In this document: one piece after another, positions 17,605-26,401 of the stretch
Numbering within the stretch: position 1 is the stretch's first letter
How the letters are laid out: the number at the start of each line of letters is the position of its first letter
DNA from: Candidatus Sulfotelmatobacter sp.
GTDB lineage: Bacteria > Acidobacteriota > Terriglobia > Terriglobales > Acidobacteriaceae
DNA: 64,000 nucleotides
Direction of reading: 5' to 3'
NCBI GenBank assembly: GCA_036500765.1
Contig: DASYBM010000004.1
Coordinates: forward strand, 1,798,001-1,862,000
Notes under the pieces: generated by a model
Databases searched by the model: none
The model's input: only the letters and a program-made list of their open reading frames with translations
What the model was told of the DNA's origin: nothing
Made by a program: the position numbers and the translations under genes

Positions 17605-20600
17605 TTATCTGTTATCACCGTAATCGAACCAATATCCACGCTGCTCATTCCCCGACATGTGCCGCGTGTTGTATTCCAGAAGATAATTCACATGCGCATC
17701 ATCCAGCGGAAACGACTTCTTCGCCGAATACGGATACTCGCCCATACTCAAGAACGGCAGCGGCGCAACATAATTTCCTTCCGCCGCGTAGAAATCCATG
17801 TCTTTCTCGTAACCATTAGCGGCAAAGAAATAATCGCGCACCCACCCTTCAGGAAGCGCCGGCAGTTTTGCAGGATCGAAATCCAATTGCACTTCATCCC
17901 CCGACCCAAACACTGCCAGCCTATCGTCGGTTGCGGCCAGCAGCGGCAACACGTCTCCATACCGCGTATACGTTCCCGCCGGACGCGTGTACGGCCCGGT
18001 CGCACTCGCCTTCTCGTACACATACTGGACGTTCCCCGCCGGCTTGCCCTCAATCTTCAGCGGATACCCGTGAAACTCCAGATTAGCCCGCAGCAAGGGA
18101 ACCGGAGTGAGACGGTAATCGTAGCGCCGGCGTCTCGCCGGCTGTCCTGAGAGCGTCTCGCTCTCAGCGCGGGAGTCAGGCTGATCTGCCGTCGTTCTTG
18201 CACGACGCGCCGTCTCGCCGGCTCCTTGGAACCCTGCGGCAAATATTTCGGTTCGATCGCGGTGGGCGGGACGCCCACCGGACAGCCGCCTCGACGCCGG
18301 CGCTACTGATTGCTCAGTGCGGTCGATCAGAATGCTGTCCCAATAAACCTGCAAGTTGGTCGTCATGCGAATCTTCCGCGTGCCCGGCGGCAACTTGCCA
18401 GTCAGATCAGCCGTCATCGTCCGCGGACCGCCGGCAGGAAATCCCATGTCGTCGACCACGCGCTTCCACTTCCCATCTTCCCCCAATGCCTCGACATACG
18501 GCGACACCGCCTCGATCCCCGCCTGCGCCGCGGCATACATGCTGTTGGCGGAAAAATATTCCACTTCGCCATGCAGCAGCAGCCACAGCGGACCGCCGCC
18601 GTAAGCCTTCCCCAAATCCAGCGTCAGGGTATGGGGCTTAGCAAATCCCGCAAACTGCGTCACCTCGAAATCGCCAACATAACGATGCGCCAGCAAATCC
18701 GGCAGCACGTCGTGCCCATGCTCATCCCCTGCACCAGCCGGAGGACGCGCGTCACGGCTCACCACAACTTTGAACGCAGGATACGGCGGGTTCGACGCGA
18801 AATATTCGTTGGGATAAACGTCCGTATCCGCCGGATGATCCACCGCCAGCAGGCGCACCTGATCCAGATAGACGGCTTCCTCGAGCGGCTCCATGAAACG
18901 AAAACTCAGGACGGTCATTGGTCGTCGGTCGTCGGTCGTTGGCCCAACGCTCTGCGCCGAGTTCTCAGGTCCGAGGTCTGAGGTCTGACGCCGGATGCCT
19001 GACGCCTGACGCCCGACGCCCGCTTCTTTCTCCCGAATCGCATCGCGAGGAATCTTGACGTATTCCACAGGCCGCGGGACGTCGCGCTGTCCCGGTCCAA
19101 CCCAGTGTCCTACCACGCCCGCGCCCAGCATGTCGGCGACGAACTCGTAGCGATCGCCATTCCACACAAATAAGGTCGGACACGAACTGCCCCGCCGATC
19201 GATCTCAAGAAAATCCTGCTGCCGGTCGCCGGCAATCTGAATCTCGTCTTGCAGGACGCCAGTCGGCCACAGCATGCGGACAATGTCGGCGTCTTTGGAA
19301 TCGCCCAGTCCGACCGTGAGATACGGCGAGTTCTGTCCGAGGTAGCCGTTCGATCCGTAGATCTCAAACTTCTGCCGATTCCCGCCCGCGAACACTTCCA
19401 CCTTCGTCCCAATCGCCGACTTGTTGTCGGCCAATCCCTTGAGCGCCAGCCGCAGCCAGTGATTCTGATTCCCGCCCTCGTTGCGCAGCAGCACCGCCGG
19501 CCCGTGATTCTGAGTGATCAGCAGATCGGTCGCCCCGTCGTTGTCGTAGTCGCCAGTAATAATCGCCCGCGGATCTTTGAGCTGAATCTTGTCGAGCCCC
19601 ACGTCGGCGGTCACATCTTTGAAACCATCCGGCCCCAGATTGCGGAAGAGTTTGATCTCGCCCTTGCCTTCTTTCGTCTCGCCGACCGCGACGAGGTCAA
19701 CCCAGCCGTCGTTGTCGTAATCAAACGCGGCCACGCCGAATGCACGAACCCAGTTTGTTTCGGGCAGCTTCACGCGATCGAATGACTTGCCGTGATTGTT
19801 GCGCCAGAGAGTGAGGGGGGGATTACCCGCGTGCGTGAATGCTAGGTCCATCCAGCCTTCGTGGTCGAAATCAAGAACGGTAACGCCCACAACTACTGTC
19901 GGCATCGGAGCGGACCAGAGCTTGCGCGGTAGGAATGTCCCTTCTCGTGGGTTCTCAAAGATCGTCGGGCCACTATCCGCGACCACTAGATCAATGGCGC
20001 GATCATTGTTGTAGTCTGTTCCCACTGCGTTGTAAGCGGCGCTCGAAGCCAGGCCCGTTTGGTCCGTAACTCGAGTGAACGTTCCGTTATTGTTGTTGCG
20101 CCACATGTTGTTAAGGCTGGCAGCGACAGGTGCGTTGGCCGGGCCGTGCAGCTTTACGAAAGGAACGCTCGTGTAAAGGTCCAAGTCTCCATCGTGGTCG
20201 TAATCAATAAAGGTGAGACCGCCGTCGGACCCAGCATTCTCAAGACCCGCGACCTGCGTCGTGTCGTTGAACGTTCCGTTTTTCTCGTTGTGCAAAAGGA
20301 TCACGCGCCCGTTGACGCTTAACACTATATCGGCGGCCCCGTCGTTGTCGTAATCCCCAATGGTGCAGCCGGCGCCGTGCAAACCGGCATCAAGCCCAGC
20401 CCTCCGGGTGACGTCTTCAAACTTTCCATCGCCGAGATTGTGGTATAGCGTCATACCTCCCTGAGCACCGTTGTCAGGGAATAAAATGTCAATCCTGCCG
20501 TCGTTGTCGTAGTCGAGAAAACAGGCACCGGGTTCGAAGGAGTCAGACGGAGAGTTCGACGCGATTGTGACAATCCCCGCCTCTTTCGTCACATCCACAA

Positions 20601-21306
20601 ACCGCACCTTGATCGGCGCGGGCGGCTTCAACACCGCCGACGGCGACTCGACCGCGCGCGAATATTGGCCCTGCTCGCCGTAGGCCAGGCTCATAGGAGC
20701 GCCGATTTTATTCTGCGTGATGTATTGGAATTTCTTCAGATGCTCGCGGGCGTGGTCCACGTCGGCGGACTGCTGGTAGGCGCGTGACAATCCAAACTCT
20801 GCCGATGCATGCAACGGTTGCAGCTTCAGCGCGTGCTCGAAGGCTTCAATCGCCTGCGGAAATTGCTTGGCCTGCGAATACGCTGTGCCCAGGAAATACC
20901 AGGTGTCGGCGTCATTCGGATCGATCTCGATCACGCGCTTGAATGCATCGATCGCCGCGGCCGCGTCACCCATGTTCTTGGCGAGCATACCCAGGCCGTA
21001 CCACGCATTCGGATTCTTCGGGTCTTGCTTGACCGCATCTTCGAGAGCGGCCTTGGCCTCATCTACTTTCTGCAAATTCAGATACGCAATGCCCTCATTC
21101 AGTCGCGCGATTTCAAGTTTTGGATCGGCCTCCGCCGCCTGCCGAAACGACTTCAACGCCTTTTCGAAAAGCTGCTGATTCATGTAGGCCGCGCCCAGAT
21201 TGTTCAGGCGCGCGGCTTCGATTGAATTGGGCTGGGACGATGGAGACAGAAAACCGAAGGCGGTGGCCAGCATCGCCACAAGAGCAACAGAAATTCGCAA
21301 GTTCAT
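17605..21306 (-). CDS. secreted CRTAC1-type protein: TPR + FG-GAP/VCBS + UnbV (ASPIC)
   Basis: A 1233-residue exported protein. After a signal peptide (MNLRISVALVAMLATAFGF) come about five TPRs (32-200). Then follows a beta-propeller of FG-GAP/VCBS repeats with calcium-type loops such as DYDNDGRIDILF, DYDNDGAADIV and DYDNDGWVDLV, then an ASPIC/UnbV domain near residues 620-700, then a long beta-rich C-terminal part. Two foreign stretches interrupt the C-terminal part in frame: residues ~762-798 (class B repeat) and exactly 1001-1062 (class A element). It follows another CRTAC1 gene and a multiheme cytochrome gene. Function is unknown; a cell-surface or periplasmic assembly role is inference. 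Confidence 0.85.
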   Translation of the reverse strand: MNLRISVALVAMLATAFGFLSPSSQPNSIEAARLNNLGAAYMNQQLFEKALKSFRQAAEADPKLEIARLNEGIAYLNLQKVDEAKAALEDAVKQDPKNPNAWYGLGMLAKNMGDAAAAIDAFKRVIEIDPNDADTWYFLGTAYSQAKQFPQAIEAFEHALKLQPLHASAEFGLSRAYQQSADVDHAREHLKKFQYITQNKIGAPMSLAYGEQGQYSRAVESPSAVLKPPAPIKVRFVDVTKEAGIVTIASNSPSDSFEPGACFLDYDNDGRIDILFPDNGAQGGMTLYHNLGDGKFEDVTRRAGLDAGLHGAGCTIGDYDNDGAADIVLSVNGRVILLHNEKNGTFNDTTQVAGLENAGSDGGLTFIDYDHDGDLDLYTSVPFVKLHGPANAPVAASLNNMWRNNNNGTFTRVTDQTGLASSAAYNAVGTDYNNDRAIDLVVADSGPTIFENPREGTFLPRKLWSAPMPTVVVGVTVLDFDHEGWMDLAFTHAGNPPLTLWRNNHGKSFDRVKLPETNWVRAFGVAAFDYDNDGWVDLVAVGETKEGKGEIKLFRNLGPDGFKDVTADVGLDKIQLKDPRAIITGDYDNDGATDLLITQNHGPAVLLRNEGGNQNHWLRLALKGLADNKSAIGTKVEVFAGGNRQKFEIYGSNGYLGQNSPYLTVGLGDSKDADIVRMLWPTGVLQDEIQIAGDRQQDFLEIDRRGSSCPTLFVWNGDRYEFVADMLGAGVVGHWVGPGQRDVPRPVEYVKIPRDAIREKEAGVGRQASGIRRQTSDLGPENSAQSVGPTTDDRRPMTVLSFRFMEPLEEAVYLDQVRLLAVDHPADTDVYPNEYFASNPPYPAFKVVVSRDARPPAGAGDEHGHDVLPDLLAHRYVGDFEVTQFAGFAKPHTLTLDLGKAYGGGPLWLLLHGEVEYFSANSMYAAAQAGIEAVSPYVEALGEDGKWKRVVDDMGFPAGGPRTMTADLTGKLPPGTRKIRMTTNLQVYWDSILIDRTEQSVAPASRRLSGGRPAHRDRTEIFAAGFQGAGETARRARTTADQPDSRAESETLSGQPARRRRYDYRLTPVPLLRANLEFHGYPLKIEGKPAGNVQYVYEKASATGPYTRPAGTYTRYGDVLPLLAATDDRLAVFGSGDEVQLDFDPAKLPALPEGWVRDYFFAANGYEKDMDFYAAEGNYVAPLPFLSMGEYPYSAKKSFPLDDAHVNYLLEYNTRHMSGNEQRGYWFDYGDNR
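18121..18306. repeat. class A composite palindromic (BIME-like) element inserted in frame
   Basis: The 186-base element has inverted arms starting GTAGCGCCGGCGTC (18121-18146) and ending GACGCCGGCGCTAC (18281-18306). Each arm carries an inner hairpin, around a spacer containing GCAAATATTTCGG. The length is 62 codons, and both edges fall on codon boundaries of the host gene (residues 1001-1062, beginning VAPASRRLSGG). A 145-base relative with a 25-bp perfect terminal repeat lies at 31893-32037. Confidence 0.85.
18912..19021. repeat. class B repeat translated inside the CRTAC1/TPR gene
   Basis: GGTCATTGGTCGTCGGTC and GGTCTGACGCCGGATGCC type units run for about 110 bases. In the host frame they encode GVGRQASGIRRQTSDLG and PTTDDRRPMTV, out of character with the surrounding beta-rich sequence. 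Confidence 0.75.
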
Positions 21307-21578
21307 TTCGCTACAAGTGTACCTGCAAAATCAAACCGCGCGTGGTCCCGAGCAGACTTACAAGAACGCGGTAAACGCCCAACAAAGAGTTGCCATCCTG
21401 AACAGCGGCGAAGCAGCTGTGAGGGACCTTACGCCGACATCCGCGATCCGATAGCGTCGACGAGGACCGTCTTGCCAGCGCCGTTGATTCCGTTTCACCG
21501 CATTGCCGCTTCGTTCGTTTCGTATGGTCCCTCGGAGCGCTATCGCGCTCCTCAGGATGACATCTCAGCAGAGTCTGC

Positions 21579-23351
21579 CTAGCGACGCGGCTTTCCGTAT
21601 GCCCGGTTCGCAATCACTCCCTTGCCTTCCTGCACAGTGACAGTTTGCCCGGCGTCGATGTTTGAAAGCTTGTCGACCTGTCCGCTCGGCCACTGAATCT
21701 CAACTGTGTCTGCTCTGTTCTGCGCCCCCAGACCGAACGTCAGCACCAGTTCGCTTTGAGCCAAGTAACTCGATCCCGAACGCAGCATCTTCCACTGCTT
21801 ATCATTCTTATCAAAACCCTTATCAGAACCGCCGGCATTCACGCGAACGATCGCACCAATGCCGTCGCGATTCGATTTCGTGCCGACAAGTTTCACACGC
21901 AAGCTGTGATTCGTGCCGCCTTCGTTGTGGAATAAATAAGCCGGTCCGGCGTTGGTCGTCAGCAAAACGTCGAGAAAGCCGTCGTTATCGATGTCGCCGT
22001 ACGCCGCAGCCCGCGCCACTTTGGGCGCAGCAAAGGCGCTGCCCATCTGCGCCGTCACTTCAGTAAATTTTCCACCGCCGAGATTGCGGAATAGATGCGA
22101 CGGCTCCGCAAAAGTCACGCGTTTCTGTACCTTCTCGATCTGATCTTCGATGTGGCCATCCGCAACGAAAATATCCGGCCAGCCGTCGTTGTCATAATCG
22201 AAAAAGAAACAGCCAAAGCCCAGCGTGACCAGCGTGGCCCGGCCCACTTCCGATTGCGGCGCTTCGTCGACGAACAGGCCGTTGCCCTCGTTGTGATACA
22301 GCGAGACCATCTGATTGGCGAAGTTGCTGATGATGATGCTGGCATGGCCGCTGCGGTCGTAGTCGGCGGCATCTACGCCCATGCCGGCGCGCGCGATGCC
22401 ATCCTCGCTGAAGCCAATGCCGGCGGCCACGCCGCGCTCCTCAAACGTTCCATCTTTTTTATTGACGTAAAGTTTGTTGGGCTGCGTATCGTTGGCGATC
22501 AGAATGTCGGGCCAGCCATCGCCGTTGGCGTCGAGGACCGCGATGCCAAGACTTTTCGATGTGGGGTCGCCCATGCCGGCCTTCTGCGTAGCGTCTTCAA
22601 ACTTGCCGCCGCCGAGGTTGCGCCAGAGGCGCACTGCTGTGCCTTTGTATGATTCCGGAGTGCAATAGGATTTGTGCGCGCCGTCGATGGTGCAATACAG
22701 ATCGCCCGGTTCGCTCCATTGCACGTAGTTGGCAACGACGAGATCGAGTTTGCCGTCGCGATCGTAGTCGACCCAGGCGGCGCTGGTGGAAAACTCGCTC
22801 GGACCCCACATGCCCGCGGATTTTGTAACGTCAGAGAACGTGCCGTTGCCGTTGTTGTGAAACAGATGACTCTGGCCGAGCGCGGTGACGAAGATATCGT
22901 CGAAGCCGTCATTGTCATAATCACCAACGGCGACGCCAAAACCAAACATTGGAATCGCCAGGCCGGCTTTACGCGTAACGTCGGTGAAGGTTCCGTTGCC
23001 ATTGTTGTGGTATAGCTTTAAGGTCGTGGCTCCGGCGTGAGGATGTCCCGCGAAATCAGAGCCGTTAATCAGAATGATGTCGGGATATCCGTCATTGTCG
23101 TAGTCGATGAATGCGCAGCCTGGCCCCATGGTTTCCGGCAGCCACTTCTTGCCGAAGGCGCCGTTGTTGTGGGTGAAGTGGATGCCCGCTTGCGCGGTGA
23201 TATCGCGAAAGGTAAGTTGCTGGGCGGGGCTTGGTGAAACAGCCGCCAAGAGCAGCAACCACGGCGACATAGAGGCACAGAGAAGAACGAATGGTCTCTT
23301 TTTTCCGCGGCTCGCCAGCTCTGTGGAGAAATGTTTGCTTTGAGGAAACAT
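21579..23351 (-). CDS. secreted CRTAC1-family protein (FG-GAP/VCBS + UnbV)
   Basis: About 590 residues: an N-terminal signal segment (MSPWLLLLAAVSPSPAQQ), then repeated FG-GAP/VCBS loops (DYDNDGYPDIILIN, DYDNDGFDDIFV, DYDRDGKLDLVV, DANGDGWPDILIAN, DYDNDGWPDIFV) and a C-terminal ASPIC/UnbV domain (~500-580). I chose the ATG at 23351, directly after the TAA (23353-23355) of the cytochrome gene, which implies translational coupling. A longer frame reaches into that gene and is not protein-like there. Function is unknown, but co-expression with a pentaheme cytochrome is likely. Confidence 0.86.
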   Translation of the reverse strand: MFPQSKHFSTELASRGKKRPFVLLCASMSPWLLLLAAVSPSPAQQLTFRDITAQAGIHFTHNNGAFGKKWLPETMGPGCAFIDYDNDGYPDIILINGSDFAGHPHAGATTLKLYHNNGNGTFTDVTRKAGLAIPMFGFGVAVGDYDNDGFDDIFVTALGQSHLFHNNGNGTFSDVTKSAGMWGPSEFSTSAAWVDYDRDGKLDLVVANYVQWSEPGDLYCTIDGAHKSYCTPESYKGTAVRLWRNLGGGKFEDATQKAGMGDPTSKSLGIAVLDANGDGWPDILIANDTQPNKLYVNKKDGTFEERGVAAGIGFSEDGIARAGMGVDAADYDRSGHASIIISNFANQMVSLYHNEGNGLFVDEAPQSEVGRATLVTLGFGCFFFDYDNDGWPDIFVADGHIEDQIEKVQKRVTFAEPSHLFRNLGGGKFTEVTAQMGSAFAAPKVARAAAYGDIDNDGFLDVLLTTNAGPAYLFHNEGGTNHSLRVKLVGTKSNRDGIGAIVRVNAGGSDKGFDKNDKQWKMLRSGSSYLAQSELVLTFGLGAQNRADTVEIQWPSGQVDKLSNIDAGQTVTVQEGKGVIANRAYGKPRR

Positions 23352-23352
23352 T

Positions 23353-26244
23353 TTATTTTGAGCCTCCGGCCGCGGACACGATGACAGGCCGGGCTTTGTC
23401 CGGCCGGGCGGACGGGGCGTCCGCCCCTCCATGGTTCGAGTTGAGCGCCAGCAGCGGTACTGACACGTGCTCATGCACGGCCTGACGCTCATTGTTGTCT
23501 TCGGGATGAAGCTGGCGGTAAGAGCCGGTGATGGCCTGCGACGACTCGTCGGCTTTGAATCGCATATAGCGTGCTTCATGTTCCTTCGCTAGTTTTTCCT
23601 GGCCCAGGCCGTTGTAGCAGAGCATCAGGTTGTAGTGCGCCTGCAAATCTTCAGGATCGATCGCCAGCACGGACTGCAACACTTTTACGGCCTCGTTGTA
23701 TTTGCGCTGCAAGAAAAGAACGCGCCCCAGATCGTTGATGGCAACCCGGTCGCGCGGATACTGCGCCAGGACGGTGCGCAATCGCGCCGCCGCGCCTTCA
23801 TAGTTGCCGTCGGCGCGCAGAACTCGCGCATAAAAGAAGTTCGCCCGCGCCAGCTGTGGAGACAGCGCCAGCGCCTTCTCCAGCACGGTGCGAGCCCGCT
23901 CCATGTCGCCTTCCTGCACAGCGCAGCGGCCAATGTTTACCCAGCCGTCGGGATTATTCGGGTCCGCCTCGGTAACTTTCACGAAAGCCGCGGCTGCGCC
24001 TTTCAAGTCCCCTTGCAGAAATAATCCAATGCCAAAATCGTTCCAGCGCTGCCACTCTTCTTTTCGGACAATCGTCTTAGGCTCGGCTGCGGGCGCGCTG
24101 TGCGCGACTACCGGTAGAGTCACTTCATTTTCGGCAACGGCAACGATGGGCAGGTCGGGGATTTTTTCGTGCTTCGCGGAAACGCCACTCAGTGACGCCG
24201 TGAATAGAGTGGGACGGTCGTCGTAGTCCGGCGCCACCGCATTCAGTTTGGTCAGATCGGGCACACCCGCGAAGGCTTCCTGCGTTCCGTACCACGTGAA
24301 CTTGCGGTAGCACAGCCGCGCGTGCAGCGTAATGTTGTTGCCCGCGTTCTGCGGAATCAGCATCCGGTAGTGCACCGTGTCAGCCGCACCGGGCGGAATC
24401 AGGCGCACATAAACGACGGCGCGGGTTGCCCACGCGTTTCGCTTGTTGATGGGATTGCCGTGCGCGTCGATTTGCAACGAGCGGTAAAAGTGCGCGCCCT
24501 TTTCCACCGGACCATGCCCGTTGTCTTCGACCATGCCGCTCCAGAAAATTATCTGGCCCTTGTCGTCCGTGCCTTTTAGCTCGAGCCATGTGTCGTAGGC
24601 ATCGACGGTGCCGCCGGGAAAAAAGTGGCCGACTTTTTTCGTGCGTACCACGACATCGACGCGCACGGTATCGCCGCGCCGCAGCGCAGGATGCACCAGG
24701 TTCAGCGGCGCTGTGATGGGAGCAGCCTCTCCGCTGGTCTCGGCCGTCATCTTGTTCTCGGCTTCTTCGCCAACCGCGAAGGTGGTCGCAAGTTCCGACT
24801 GCGTGGTCGCGCCCGGTTTGAGCGGAGCCTGCGCCGGTGACAGTGCAAAAATATCGACCGTCAGCGCGCCGCTCTTTAGAAAATTTTCGGTTAACTTCAG
24901 CTGTGCTGCATCTTCGTTCGCCGTCGGTACCGCCGTATTCGCGCCGGGAAAACGATGCGAGTGCACGACGCCGTTGAGGTTCCCTGCGTCATTCGATTTT
25001 TCCGCGGGCATGTGACAATCGGCGCACTGTTGCGGCTTGGGCGGATAATAAAACGATCGCGCGCCCTGCCCGGAAACTCCGCTGGCCTGCCAGTTGTCGT
25101 ATTCGTTGAAGCCGCGGAACCAGCGGTATTTGTTCACCGGCACGTCGAGATGAACTTTGTGGCAGGTCGAACAGAATTCGGCCGTCTGGTCGCGCATGAA
25201 CGGTTTCAGGAAAACGCGGCGGTGCGGTTCGGGATTCAGCCGAATTACAAAATCATGGAGCGCACGCGCCACCGGATTCTGCGTGGCCGCCAACTCGTGC
25301 AGCTTGGGATACTCGAGATAAAAATCGGCCTGCCCCATCGTGCTCTTCACGTTGGCGATGGAGTGGCACATCATGCAGCCCAGCCCGGCCTGCGCCTCGG
25401 GCCGGTGCACGATCTGCTTGATCGGCGTGTCCATGAGCCCCGCGTAGAGCACGGCGGGATCGTGGCATCCGCCGCACCACTTTGAAGGCTTGGTGCCGAT
25501 CGTGTCCTGCATGTACTCGATCGACTTGCGATACCACTGGTTGTTGAACGAAGAAAAATGGTGCGCCGAGCTGAACCACTGGTTATAAATATCTTCGTGG
25601 CAGCGCTTGCAGGAGTCGGACTCCATAAAAAACTTGCTGGGAATTTTCTGCTTGCCGTAAACCTGCGCCGAACTGGGAAAGAACGAGCCTTCGGGTCCGT
25701 CGCCTTCGCCGTTCATGTTGTCGGGGGGCATCGCCGGATTCTCGATGCGATTGCGCGTCTGCCAACTTTGGCGCAGGTATCGCGCGCCGTAGGCGATGCC
25801 GGCAACCACCGCGCAGCAAATCACAGCCCGCAGAGCGGCCGCGCCTAGGCCCGCCCGCCGCGGCCTTTCGTCATGCCACGCGCGCTGGCCCAGCCATCCG
25901 GCGATGAGCAGTGCGACTCCGGCCAAGGAGATCACGATGTGGAAATAAAGTTTGTTCCACTCGGAACGTGACGTACCCGTTTTAATAAGGACCAGTCCTA
26001 CGACGGCGCCGATGGCAATCATCAACCAGCCCGCGCGCTCGGAAAAGCTGCCTGTGCGCATCAAACGGAGAAAAGCGGGGACCAGCAGAATTGCGGCGAG
26101 CACTCCGCCAGCCGCATGCAGCAGCACTACGGCTGCATAGAAAATGTTCGGCTGCGGAAAGGCGTAGAGGTACGCGGCGGATACGACGAGAAAAACCACG
26201 AGCCACGAGAGAGTCCGGCCGATGAATCCTTTGGATGTTGGCAT
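23353..26244 (-). CDS. membrane-anchored pentaheme cytochrome c with C-terminal TPRs
   Basis: A 963-residue protein. About four N-terminal membrane helices (residues ~10-155) are followed by a cytochrome c554/c-type domain with five CXXCH haem sites at 212-216, 257-261, 290-294, 358-362 and 407-411. A beta-rich middle follows, then four or so TPRs (~740-900). It likely moves electrons in the periplasm. The partner is unknown, and the two CRTAC1 genes downstream are coupled or close. The C-terminal ~25 residues (GGADAPSARPDKARPV) come from a GC-rich hairpin repeat. A hydroxylamine-oxidoreductase-like role cannot be claimed with only five haems. Confidence 0.85.
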   Translation of the reverse strand: MPTSKGFIGRTLSWLVVFLVVSAAYLYAFPQPNIFYAAVVLLHAAGGVLAAILLVPAFLRLMRTGSFSERAGWLMIAIGAVVGLVLIKTGTSRSEWNKLYFHIVISLAGVALLIAGWLGQRAWHDERPRRAGLGAAALRAVICCAVVAGIAYGARYLRQSWQTRNRIENPAMPPDNMNGEGDGPEGSFFPSSAQVYGKQKIPSKFFMESDSCKRCHEDIYNQWFSSAHHFSSFNNQWYRKSIEYMQDTIGTKPSKWCGGCHDPAVLYAGLMDTPIKQIVHRPEAQAGLGCMMCHSIANVKSTMGQADFYLEYPKLHELAATQNPVARALHDFVIRLNPEPHRRVFLKPFMRDQTAEFCSTCHKVHLDVPVNKYRWFRGFNEYDNWQASGVSGQGARSFYYPPKPQQCADCHMPAEKSNDAGNLNGVVHSHRFPGANTAVPTANEDAAQLKLTENFLKSGALTVDIFALSPAQAPLKPGATTQSELATTFAVGEEAENKMTAETSGEAAPITAPLNLVHPALRRGDTVRVDVVVRTKKVGHFFPGGTVDAYDTWLELKGTDDKGQIIFWSGMVEDNGHGPVEKGAHFYRSLQIDAHGNPINKRNAWATRAVVYVRLIPPGAADTVHYRMLIPQNAGNNITLHARLCYRKFTWYGTQEAFAGVPDLTKLNAVAPDYDDRPTLFTASLSGVSAKHEKIPDLPIVAVAENEVTLPVVAHSAPAAEPKTIVRKEEWQRWNDFGIGLFLQGDLKGAAAAFVKVTEADPNNPDGWVNIGRCAVQEGDMERARTVLEKALALSPQLARANFFYARVLRADGNYEGAAARLRTVLAQYPRDRVAINDLGRVLFLQRKYNEAVKVLQSVLAIDPEDLQAHYNLMLCYNGLGQEKLAKEHEARYMRFKADESSQAITGSYRQLHPEDNNERQAVHEHVSVPLLALNSNHGGADAPSARPDKARPVIVSAAGGSK
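23387..23426. repeat. double GC hairpin (class A-like) at the cytochrome C-terminus
   Basis: GGCCGGGC/GTCCGGCC around TTT, then GGGCGGAC/GTCCGCCC around five bases. It is translated in frame as the tail of the cytochrome. The two-hairpin design matches class A units, though the sequence differs. Confidence 0.6.
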
Positions 26245-26401
26245 ACCCCGTATGTATTGCGACGACGGAAGATCGCAGAGAGTTCAGGTCCACAGGGACT
26301 GAAATCTTGCGGAGACAAACTTATACAGGTCGGGTCGCGCGCGAAATAATACAAAAATACTATTGGACCATACACGAACGGAGGGGAAGTTTCGGCGGCC
26401 G

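Noticed and set aside
23353-26244. Octaheme hydroxylamine-oxidoreductase-type enzyme
   Set aside because: Only five CXXCH motifs are present and the rest of the chain is membrane helices, beta-rich sequence and TPRs.
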